Origin: Photobacterium profundum
GTDB lineage: Bacteria; Pseudomonadota; Gammaproteobacteria; Enterobacterales; Vibrionaceae
Assembly (NCBI RefSeq): GCF_003026285.1
Contig: NZ_PYOD01000002.1
Coordinates: 496,001 to 560,000, forward strand
Length of the DNA: 64,000 bases
Reading direction: 5' to 3'
In this document: positions 25,459-33,268 of the stretch, piece by piece
How the letters are laid out: every line of letters starts with the position of its first letter
Numbering within the stretch: the first letter of the stretch is position 1
Program-made: the position numbers and the translations under genes
Notes under the pieces: generated by a model
What the model was told of the DNA's origin: nothing
Databases searched by the model: none
What the model saw: only the letters and a program-made list of their open reading frames with translations

Positions 25459-27309
25459 ATGAAATGCTTCCCACGCTCATTGATCAGTTTGGGGATCATG
25501 ACTTGTTGCGCAGCCAGCAATGCCATGCCTCTTTCCTCATCACAAACCGACAGTATTGCGGATCGCCTGCAATCATCTACCCCGTACTTCCAAGCTCAGT
25601 GCCACTTAACTGACACAAACAGTGCCATTCCAACCGATTGCCAATACGCCCTTTTAAATCTGACTCACCTTGATCCTGCGGCAAGAAGTACATATACGAT
25701 AGCATTACTAGGAATGGGGGTAGAAAGCCCTTACCTCTTGATTACTAGACCGCACGACCTTAATAAACGAGAGATTTATTTACTTGATGCGCCACTGAAT
25801 AATGGTGAATTAGCCGACAGTGAATTGGATTATATTGAATCCCGAGTGATGAATGACCTCAGCAAAAATGCACGAGTACGTCGTTCCGCTACAGCAGGCA
25901 ATGCACCAAAAATCATGGAATTTGTGCTCCACCGACGTTTCAATGTAGAACGCCAAGATAAAGGTAACGTGACGCTAAAATACAAAGTTCGTTACTACAG
26001 TCACTCGCCTTTTTATGCAACATCGGGTGATAAAGACAAATATGTCGAGATCGTATTGGCTGAAGGATCGGGCGTTGATATGGGAATGGCTGGCAGTTGG
26101 TCTGATATCTACCGCCGCTGGAACAGCAATAGCAACACCAGCTATGTATATAACGAGTACTTGGATACCATTGATGTCGATATTCAAGTTAACGACAAAG
26201 CCAAATTGCAGTCAGGGCAAATTTACTTAAACGATTTATACCCTAGAATGCAGGATCAGGTTGAATCCAAAGTTGATAAAGAGACCAGCACAAACATCAA
26301 AATTGGTCTTGGTGCAATATCACCTAAATTTCCAATTAAAGATATTGAATACAGTTTCACCGACAAATACAGTATCACCAATAAAAAGCAATTTGGTTTA
26401 GTGACTAAAACCCGGCCAGACGGTTACAACATACGTTACGAAAATAATAAATACGGGTCACAACTCGATCCGGAAAATGGCTTTTGTAACCTTGGTACAG
26501 CAGATGGATGGTGCTGGGATTATGACGAACGTCGTGGCAACCCGTGGAATTTCGACAAGCTTAAAAATAATAACTCCTTAGCCTTGAGTGGTCTTCGTCC
26601 TGACTTTGTTGCCAAAATCGCAGCTAAACCATCAACGTCAGGTATCTCAACCATCGATCTAACCACCACAGTAAAAAGCTTGGCTTTATTTGGTCATAAC
26701 CGTTTCATTATTGGTCGTCGTTACAGCTCAGGCAGTGAGCTCTGGACATCCAATACCTCTGCTAATTCTAATTGGAAAGAAGACCGTAATTACGAGCAGC
26801 TAACGTACCAAGATAGCTTCCCTATTACCGTTGATTGGAACAGCCCATGGTTCCTCGGTGCCGATTCTGTCACGATTCAATCGACATATTTAAGCCAAGA
26901 GTCTCCGAAATGCCTTTCCGTAGTAAATAACGTTGAAGAACAAAGTGATAGCCTCGCATTTACTGATTGTATAAAAGGGGCGAAGTCTCAATCTTTTGTA
27001 TTTGATGCAGCACACCGCTATCGCAGCGTCGCCAACACCGAACAATGTTTGGATACAACAAACGGTGTGCTTACACTTAGCAACGACTGTTCAGCGTATT
27101 ATGCGAAAAACACTCAGATATGGTCGTGGCAAGAACCTAATAATTTTGCCAATGATGTGCTGTTTACCATTAACAATGATCGCACTATCAATGCTATCGA
27201 CGCCTCAACGACTCCTCCGAGTATCCTGACAGTCAATGACAACAGCAACATGCCAAACAGTACGATTTATACCAGTCAATTTTCAGATTTCAGCCAAGTA
27301 AACCCATAA
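25459..27309 (+). CDS. Pore-forming haemolysin, VCC/phobalysin (leukocidin) family
   Basis: 616 residues from ATG 25459, preceded by AGGAA; the frame opens earlier but this start gives a clean signal peptide ending near SNA. A pro-region of about 120 residues follows, ending near the basic RVRR at 139-142, a likely processing site. The leukocidin-type pore domain spans roughly 150-450 (stem-like Ser/Tyr-rich stretch, GWCWDYDERRGNPWNFDKL). A ricin-type beta-trefoil is seen from about 480 (KCLSVVN, QCLDTTNGVL). The C-terminal beta-prism of V. cholerae VCC (741 aa) is missing, as in phobalysin P of Photobacterium damselae. Confidence 0.9.
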   Translation: MKCFPRSLISLGIMTCCAASNAMPLSSSQTDSIADRLQSSTPYFQAQCHLTDTNSAIPTDCQYALLNLTHLDPAARSTYTIALLGMGVESPYLLITRPHDLNKREIYLLDAPLNNGELADSELDYIESRVMNDLSKNARVRRSATAGNAPKIMEFVLHRRFNVERQDKGNVTLKYKVRYYSHSPFYATSGDKDKYVEIVLAEGSGVDMGMAGSWSDIYRRWNSNSNTSYVYNEYLDTIDVDIQVNDKAKLQSGQIYLNDLYPRMQDQVESKVDKETSTNIKIGLGAISPKFPIKDIEYSFTDKYSITNKKQFGLVTKTRPDGYNIRYENNKYGSQLDPENGFCNLGTADGWCWDYDERRGNPWNFDKLKNNNSLALSGLRPDFVAKIAAKPSTSGISTIDLTTTVKSLALFGHNRFIIGRRYSSGSELWTSNTSANSNWKEDRNYEQLTYQDSFPITVDWNSPWFLGADSVTIQSTYLSQESPKCLSVVNNVEEQSDSLAFTDCIKGAKSQSFVFDAAHRYRSVANTEQCLDTTNGVLTLSNDCSAYYAKNTQIWSWQEPNNFANDVLFTINNDRTINAIDASTTPPSILTVNDNSNMPNSTIYTSQFSDFSQVNP

Positions 27310-27340
27310 CGATTCGATTCATTTCCACCATAAACCACCT

Positions 27341-27377
27341 CGACCATTCTTGAGTTCAGCGGGAATGGTCGTCTTTT
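27341..27377 (+). terminator. Hairpin between haemolysin and phospholipase genes
   Basis: CGACCATTC (27341-27349) pairs with GAATGGTCG (27363-27371), followed by TCTTTT. It probably ends or attenuates the haemolysin mRNA before the phospholipase gene. Confidence 0.7.
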
Positions 27378-27408
27378 ATCATTACGTTCAACAGAAGCGG
27401 ACAACTCT

Positions 27409-28683
27409 ATGAAAAAAACACTCTTGTTATTCACCTTCTTTTTCTCTACGTTAGCCATGAGCGCCGATAATCAACCGCTCGACGCTCCTGTAATAGAGAA
27501 TCTGTCACCCAATATGCTCACTCCTGCCGCCATGACGGCAAAGCAAGGCTCACCAACTTATACTTACGTGCGTTGCTGGTATCGTCCCGATTATACCCAT
27601 GACGATCCGTCTACAGATTGGGAATGGGCAAAGCAGCCAAATGGGGATTACTTTACTGTTGAAGGGTATTGGTATTCTTCTATTTCTCTGAAAAACATGT
27701 TCTTTACGACCACCCCACAAACAGATATTGCAGAACGCTGTCAGGATACCCTAGGGGTAACGCATGATACGGCAGATATTACCTATTTCGCGTCAGACAC
27801 CCGATTCTCGTATAACCACTCAATCTGGACGCAAGATACGATCTCACCATCAACAGCTATCAATAAGATCATCAGTTTTGGAGACAGTATTTCCGACACT
27901 GGTAACTTATTTAATGGCTCACAATGGATCTTCCCTAACAGTAATTCGTGGTTTCTTGGGCACTTCAGCAACGGTTTTGTATGGACAGAGTACCTCGCCA
28001 AGGCCAAACAACTCCCCTTATATACCTGGGCTGTAGGTGGTGCTGCTGGTGACACCCAATATGTGGTGTTATCCGGTATTCATGACCAAGTAAACTCTTA
28101 TCTCACGTATATGAAATACACCAAAAACTATCAGCCAAAAAGCAGCTTATTTACTATTGAGTTCGGTCTAAATGATTTTGTTAATTACGATCGTTCTGTT
28201 GCAGACGTCAGCGAAGATTTTCGTCGCGCGATGGAAACACTCACCAGTAACGGCGCTGAGAATATCTTGGTATTGAATTTACCTGATGCCACCAAAGCAC
28301 CACAGTTTAAGTACAGCGATCCTCAAGAAGCCGTGATCATTAAACAGAAGATTGAAGCGTTTAATCAATTTGTGGCTGCACAAGTCGCTATGTACAAGCA
28401 ACAAGGTGTCAATATTGCACTATATGACACGTTTGCCTTGTTTGATGCGATGACCAGTAATCCAGAGCAATACGGATTCCGTAATGCATCTGATGCGTGT
28501 TTAAACATCAACCGAAGTTCATCTAAAGACTATTTAATGAGCCATGCGCTCACTAACGATTGTGCGAGCTATGGCTCTGACAGCTATGTGTTCTGGGGAG
28601 TCACCCACCCGACTACGCAAACCCATAAAGTCATCGCAGAACAAATATTGAAAGGCACACTCGATATATTTTCTTTCCAATAA
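27409..28683 (+). CDS. tlh: Thermolabile haemolysin / GDSL phospholipase
   Basis: 424 residues with a signal peptide (to about residue 19). An N-terminal domain of ~140 residues precedes the SGNH/GDSL hydrolase: nucleophile Ser160 in ISFGDSISDTGN, block II Gly in AVGGAAGDT, block III Asn in FGLNDF, and His400 in THPTT. The acid of the triad, usually Asp three residues before His (WDVTH), is Gly here (WGVTH, Gly397). This is the arrangement described for Vibrio vulnificus PlpA, where a chloride ion replaces the acid. It likely hydrolyses phosphatidylcholine outside the cell. Paired with the haemolysin as in V. cholerae hlyA-lec. Confidence 0.93.
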   Translation: MKKTLLLFTFFFSTLAMSADNQPLDAPVIENLSPNMLTPAAMTAKQGSPTYTYVRCWYRPDYTHDDPSTDWEWAKQPNGDYFTVEGYWYSSISLKNMFFTTTPQTDIAERCQDTLGVTHDTADITYFASDTRFSYNHSIWTQDTISPSTAINKIISFGDSISDTGNLFNGSQWIFPNSNSWFLGHFSNGFVWTEYLAKAKQLPLYTWAVGGAAGDTQYVVLSGIHDQVNSYLTYMKYTKNYQPKSSLFTIEFGLNDFVNYDRSVADVSEDFRRAMETLTSNGAENILVLNLPDATKAPQFKYSDPQEAVIIKQKIEAFNQFVAAQVAMYKQQGVNIALYDTFALFDAMTSNPEQYGFRNASDACLNINRSSSKDYLMSHALTNDCASYGSDSYVFWGVTHPTTQTHKVIAEQILKGTLDIFSFQ

Positions 28684-28686
28684 CGT

Positions 28687-28740
28687 TATACGCCAATCTA
28701 GATAAGGAAATAACCAGATACTTGTCTAGATTGGTATAAG
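28687..28740. repeat. MITE-like palindromic element after tlh
   Basis: CCAATCTAGA and TCTAGATTGG pair over 10 bp, with outer TTATA/TATAA and inner AAG/CTT pairs extending the stem to nearly 20 bp with a small bulge. The ends read like a related short element ACCAATCTATAATGGT at about 23295. No T-run follows. It looks like a dispersed Vibrionaceae palindrome, from memory, not a search. Confidence 0.5.
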
Positions 28741-28770
28741 CGAACCATCGAATAAATAAGATGCACAAAA

Positions 28771-28797
28771 AAAAGCCTGTATCTACAGGCTTTTTCT
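28771..28797. terminator. Bidirectional terminator
   Basis: AAGCCTGTA (28773-28781) pairs with TACAGGCTT (28784-28792); A-run before and T-run after. It separates the phospholipase gene from the converging cyuP. Confidence 0.85.
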
Positions 28798-28821
28798 TAC
28801 TAGAGATATCAATCTAATACG

Positions 28822-30153
28822 TTAGATAAAAGCAAGCAATGGCGAAATGCATAGCAAGATACCCGTAATGATAATCATATTTGTTGCAGCACCTTTATAC
28901 TTCGCCAAATGCGGTACTTTATAGACTAAATAAGCAGGAATTAAACAGCCAACCAAACCAAACACAGGGCTACAGATCGAAGTAAAAGATAAAATAGGTG
29001 CATTTATCGCGATAGCTCCCCATGCTAATAAGATAATGAATACTGTTACCATCTTATTCACTAGTGCTTTATTTACCTGCGACTCTTTATATTTACGTAA
29101 CAATATATTCATCGCCAAACCACGACATGCTTCTTGAAAAGCTAAGAACACGCCAAAAAATGAAGTAACAACAGCAAATATATTGATCACAATACCCGCA
29201 ATAGTTGCCCAACTACCAGGGAAGTAATGCGCGATAATGGCTAAAGCTGAAATGTTTTTTTGCATTGCTTCAGCTGCTTGTCCTTGACTAATTGCCAAGG
29301 TGAATGATACCGCAAAGAAAAACACAATGACAAACAAAATACTAAAGGCAATTTTCATTGCACGTGACGCTTTGTAACGTGCTACTTCAATGGATTTTTC
29401 ATGAGAACGGTATGAAATAACCATTGGACTTAAAGATTGAATAAAAAGAATAGAGGTTAACGTAAAAGGTAAGGTAATAATCGCATCTTTAAGCATGGTA
29501 CCCCAAGTGCCCATTTGTGGAATATTCGCCATATCCCAACGAGCAATCAACAGCACACCCATTACCGCAACTAACGAAAGTACTGTTACCGCCATAAAGC
29601 CGGATAACTTAAACAGCAACTTTTCACCTTTCGAACCGATAAATGCCAAGATACAAATTAATGCTAGTCCGTAAAAAATATTATCATTTAGATGCCCATG
29701 TGTGACACCAAAAGAGTGGAGGTATGAAGCACTATCATTCGTTACCGCTAAAGAGTACACCAGCACCCAAATAACCAACATAATGAAATAAAGCGCACCT
29801 AATGCTATCCCCCAGTTTTTCCCTAAATAACCGGTAATAACACCAGGGTAATCCGTACATTCTTTAGACTCAGCCAATGTATTAATAAAAAGCTTCTGAA
29901 ATAAGTACATTGCTGGGTAGCCAATCACAGAAGATAATAGGAATACCCACAACCCCATAACGCCAACTTGCACGGGTAAAAATACAATACCAGCACCAAT
30001 TGCCATACCTATGCTCATCACAATCCAACCGACATCAACACTGTCGAATTTAATTGCTTTCTTCCATTCACTTTCTGTCATGTTTGCTTTTTCGTGTAAA
30101 GCAGATTGTTTTGTTATTGTTGCTGAATGCTCAGCACTGCTTATATCAGCCAT
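28822..30153 (-). CDS. cyuP: Amino acid permease, CyuP (YhaO)-type cysteine/serine transporter
   Basis: 443 residues, the length of E. coli YhaO/CyuP, with about eleven membrane segments of the HAAAP (SdaC/TdcC) family. Characteristic stretches are MSIGMAIGAGIVFLPVQVG near residue 45 and PFTLTSILFIQSLSPMVISY in the middle. E. coli CyuP imports cysteine for anaerobic use. Location near cyuA supports that role; serine or threonine remain possible. It is separated from ridA-cyuA by a terminator and 546 bp, so it must have its own promoter. Confidence 0.8.
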   Translation of the reverse strand: MADISSAEHSATITKQSALHEKANMTESEWKKAIKFDSVDVGWIVMSIGMAIGAGIVFLPVQVGVMGLWVFLLSSVIGYPAMYLFQKLFINTLAESKECTDYPGVITGYLGKNWGIALGALYFIMLVIWVLVYSLAVTNDSASYLHSFGVTHGHLNDNIFYGLALICILAFIGSKGEKLLFKLSGFMAVTVLSLVAVMGVLLIARWDMANIPQMGTWGTMLKDAIITLPFTLTSILFIQSLSPMVISYRSHEKSIEVARYKASRAMKIAFSILFVIVFFFAVSFTLAISQGQAAEAMQKNISALAIIAHYFPGSWATIAGIVINIFAVVTSFFGVFLAFQEACRGLAMNILLRKYKESQVNKALVNKMVTVFIILLAWGAIAINAPILSFTSICSPVFGLVGCLIPAYLVYKVPHLAKYKGAATNMIIITGILLCISPLLAFI

Positions 30154-30637
30154 TATATATTCCCAGTCTATTTGTAGAGTTGATGAGGTTATTTTTATTA
30201 TTGATAATTTTACTATTTATCTTCTTTCTGAATAAATCATACGCTTCGCTTTAGAGAAAAACATTTCATTTATTTCAATCTACCAACCAAAAATAGAAAT
30301 TATTACTTACATTTACGGTAATACACAAAAAGAGTTTCTCCTTTTGATTCGAATCAAACCTGAATTACTGAGCAACTACTAAATACATGATCCAACTCTA
30401 ATTTATCGACTTTATATTCATCATTAAACCTACGCACATAATATTAACATCAAGATAAGGCTCACATATTTGTCATTTAAATAAGAGTGTGGATTATAAT
30501 TACATATAACCAAAAATAACCATTTGTGAACATGAAAATAAATTTAATATTTATCTATAAATTAAGGAACAATATTATTCCGCAAGATTATAAGGTGGGA
30601 GAATTCTAGTTATTAAATGACTTTTTTATCTAAGATA
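30154..30637. other. Intergenic region upstream of cyuP
   Basis: About 480 bp of very AT-rich DNA between cyuP and the ridA terminator. It should hold the cyuP promoter. Plus-strand ORFs overlapping here are shadows without ribosome sites. No clear operator was recognised. Confidence 0.5.
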
Positions 30638-30662
30638 TAAAAAAACCCGCAAAGTGCGGGCT
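30638..30662 (-). terminator. Terminator of the cyuA-ridA operon
   Basis: CCCGC/GCGGG stem (30646-30660) with AAAGT loop; read on the minus strand it is followed by seven or more T. It lies 40 bp after the ridA stop. Confidence 0.85.
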
Positions 30663-30699
30663 TATTCGGCAGTTACCTGACTGTTGCTGAAATAACAGT

Positions 30700-31080
30700 C
30701 TATTGAGAGACTGCAATCACTTCAATTTCTACTTTTGCATCAAGCGGTAATCGTGCAACTTCTACACAACTACGAGCTGGGCAATTTTCGCCAAAGAATG
30801 CGGCATACACTTCATTCACTGTACCAAAATCATTTAAGTCTTTTACAAATACCGTTGCTTTCACGATATCTGCTTTTGTTAAACCTGCTTCATTCACAAT
30901 TGCTTCAACATTTGCCAATGATTGCTTTGCTTGTTCCGCCACATCTTCAGGCATTTTACCTGTTTCAGGGTTTAACGGTAATTGACCTGATGTATATAGC
31001 ATATTACCGAATTTCTTTGCTTGAACGTAAGGTCCAACAGCTGCTGGTGCGTTATTTGTATTAATTGTTTCTACCATCAT
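30700..31080 (-). CDS. ridA: RidA-family enamine/imine deaminase
   Basis: 126 residues with RidA signatures GQLPLNPETGKMPEDVAEQA and the substrate-binding Arg in CPARSCVEVARLPLDAKVEIE. RidA hydrolyses reactive 2-aminoacrylate and related imines made by PLP enzymes. It is the second gene of the cyuA operon (75 bp after cyuA), where cysteine breakdown would release 2-aminoacrylate, so a protective role fits. TdcF-like naming is possible. Confidence 0.92.
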   Translation of the reverse strand: MMVETINTNNAPAAVGPYVQAKKFGNMLYTSGQLPLNPETGKMPEDVAEQAKQSLANVEAIVNEAGLTKADIVKATVFVKDLNDFGTVNEVYAAFFGENCPARSCVEVARLPLDAKVEIEVIAVSQ

Positions 31081-31155
31081 GTTCTACTTACCTTCTATAT
31101 CATTTAAACGAGAATACATAGCGTTAGAATCGCTATCTTACATAGTGTTGCTATT

Positions 31156-32442
31156 TTATTTGTTTACCATGATATCTAAAATCTGTACGTCAGTCTGAGT
31201 CATTGAGCCATTTGCTAACGCAGAAAGGTTACGAATAGATGCATCGGCATTATCAGCAACAATGCCTTCATTTCCTGTTACATGAATACCATCAAGTGCC
31301 ATTAATGCAGATTTAACCGCAGAGCCAGCTGAAGATGATACCTTCATGGCACAACTGGTTTTAGCGCCGTCACAAATGATGCCTGCAATATCGCCAATCA
31401 TGCTGCAAATAGCATTATTGATTTTGTTAAGGTCGCCACCCAGTAACCAAGTCATTCCTGCAACGGCCCCCATAGATGCAGTTGTTGCGCCACATAAAGC
31501 CGATAATTTATTTTGATGACTCTTGATATAAATAGCCGTTAAATGGGACAGCATTAGCGCACGAATGGTTTTTTCTTTATCTACTTTTAAGAAATCAGCC
31601 ACAACAACCACAGGCATCGTAGCGGCAATTCCTTGGTTACCTGATCCAGAATTACTCATAGCGGGTTTCATTGCACCATCCATACGAGCATCAGATGCAG
31701 CTGCCGTTCGACGTAATACGTCTGTTAGCAAACCACCAGAAAGCAAACCACGGTCAACATTGCGTTGAAAGGTTGCGCCAATCTGCAAGCCATATTTTCC
31801 CGTTAATCCTTCTTCAGATAAGGCATCATTAAGTTCTGAAGCATGTTCAATAAAGCGAATGTCTTCAAGAGGTGCATTTAAGGCAAAATCATAAATATCT
31901 TCTAGTAACGCACCTTCAAACGGATTAACTTTCTTCGTTGTCGTCGCCGTGTTCGCGGGTTCGGCAATATAGGTTGTGATACCATTTTCTTCAATAGCCA
32001 TTACATGGGTATGGCTATCTGCAATAGTCACGGCTATAAACTCATCCCCACTGATAACAGTCACTTTAGCGTATAAAATGTTATTTACATCCGCCACACC
32101 AACATGAACATTGCCTGCATCGATCAATGTTTTGGCATGAGCAACATCTTCTGGAGTAATATTCTTTAACACTTCAAGTTGGGCTTTAGCCTCTCCAGCT
32201 ATGGCACCAACAGCGGCAGCAATTGGCAGACCAACCATTCCAGTACCCGGAACGCCTACGCCCATGCCATTTTTCATCAAATTAGGTGAAACCAATGCAG
32301 TAATCTTTTCTACCGTACCATTAAGTTTTTCAACAGCAATTGCAGCAGCTAAAGCGACAGATACTGGCTCGGTACAACCTAAAGCCGGTACGACTTCACG
32401 TTTAACGACATCAATAAAACCATTCCATAAATTCGTTTTCAT
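31156..32442 (-). CDS. cyuA: L-cysteine desulfidase family protein, CyuA (YhaM)
   Basis: 428 residues from ATG 32442, which has AAGGTG upstream; the frame extends seven codons further. It carries the UPF0597/serine dehydratase-alpha-like pattern: EVVPALGCTEPVSVALAAA at the N-terminus, SGSGNQGIAAT in the middle, and conserved Cys in AGIICDGAKTSCAMKV, which in this family hold an iron-sulphur cluster. It converts cysteine to pyruvate, ammonia and sulphide. It is the first gene of the operon with ridA. A half CRP-like TGTGATCTA lies about 180 bp upstream on the minus strand. Confidence 0.9.
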   Translation of the reverse strand: MKTNLWNGFIDVVKREVVPALGCTEPVSVALAAAIAVEKLNGTVEKITALVSPNLMKNGMGVGVPGTGMVGLPIAAAVGAIAGEAKAQLEVLKNITPEDVAHAKTLIDAGNVHVGVADVNNILYAKVTVISGDEFIAVTIADSHTHVMAIEENGITTYIAEPANTATTTKKVNPFEGALLEDIYDFALNAPLEDIRFIEHASELNDALSEEGLTGKYGLQIGATFQRNVDRGLLSGGLLTDVLRRTAAASDARMDGAMKPAMSNSGSGNQGIAATMPVVVVADFLKVDKEKTIRALMLSHLTAIYIKSHQNKLSALCGATTASMGAVAGMTWLLGGDLNKINNAICSMIGDIAGIICDGAKTSCAMKVSSSAGSAVKSALMALDGIHVTGNEGIVADNADASIRNLSALANGSMTQTDVQILDIMVNK

Positions 32443-32717
32443 TCTATTCACCTTAATGCGCACGATACCAAGATAACTAACCAGCTGTTAACCACTCGCT
32501 TAATATGGGATTAGAATAAGCCTTCTTTCAGGGAAAATTTTCGCTTTAATTACTACTAAACAAAGAAAATAGAGAATAAATTTCCCCGAATAAGATACTA
32601 AGTAGGATTTTTGCGGTTAGATCACACTTCTAAATTGGAAAATAAACCCAAACACCTGCGCCCTACTTTATAGATCGTCTATATTTTCATATGAATTCCT
32701 CTGTAGAGAAAAGAGCG

Positions 32718-33125
32718 ATGAGTTTAACAATAACTAAATATGAACAAATATGGGTCGATGGTCTGAATCGGGGTGATGTATCTGGGGCAGATGAAGCGTT
32801 CGCAGCAAACTGCATTATCCACATGGCCGGCGCACCAGATCCAAACCTTTCAGTCTCAGAATTCAAAGAGTTGGTCAGTGGCTTATTAACGGCTTTTCCA
32901 GACTTACACATAGCAATAAATGACCAGATTGTATCTGGCGACAAAGTCGCAACACGGTGGACTGCGATAGGCACTCATACAGGTCCTTTAGGGGCTTCAC
33001 CGCCATCAGGAAATAAAGCGAAATTCGAAGGGTTAATCTTAGATCGTGTCGTGGAAGGTCAAGTTGTTGAACGTTGGGAGCAATGGGATCAAATGGGTAT
33101 GCTACAACAGATAGGCGTGGTCTAA
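32718..33125 (+). CDS. SnoaL-like ester cyclase family protein
   Basis: 135 residues from ATG 32718; an ATG at 32691 is open but has no ribosome site. The pattern CIIHMAGAPDPNLSVSEFKELVSGLLTAFPDLHI and later GDKVATRWTAIGTHTGPL and VERWEQWDQMGMLQQIGV are typical of the SnoaL-like cone-shaped alpha+beta fold. Members include polyketide cyclases and many proteins of unknown role in bacteria lacking polyketides. Single gene. Function not predictable. Confidence 0.75.
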   Translation: MSLTITKYEQIWVDGLNRGDVSGADEAFAANCIIHMAGAPDPNLSVSEFKELVSGLLTAFPDLHIAINDQIVSGDKVATRWTAIGTHTGPLGASPPSGNKAKFEGLILDRVVEGQVVERWEQWDQMGMLQQIGVV

Positions 33126-33198
33126 ATTTCATTAACTCAAAAAATTATACAAAGATAACCATTCCACTTAATACTGCGATAAACAACCATAACCAGCT

Positions 33199-33245
33199 AA
33201 AAATACACACTATATACTGTCATCATTGTAGATAGTGTGTATTTA
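33199..33245 (-). terminator. Bidirectional terminator of the prp operon
   Basis: Perfect 13-bp stem, AAATACACACTAT (33201-33213) with ATAGTGTGTATTT (33232-33244), extended by T on the minus strand. It ends prpE on minus and the SnoaL-like gene on plus. Confidence 0.8.
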
Positions 33246-33268
33246 AATTATCTCGAGCTGAGGTTAAA

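Noticed and set aside
32605..32630. CRP site upstream of cyuA
   Set aside because: Only the left half TGTGATCTA fits; the right half is poor. Mentioned in the gene note, not called.
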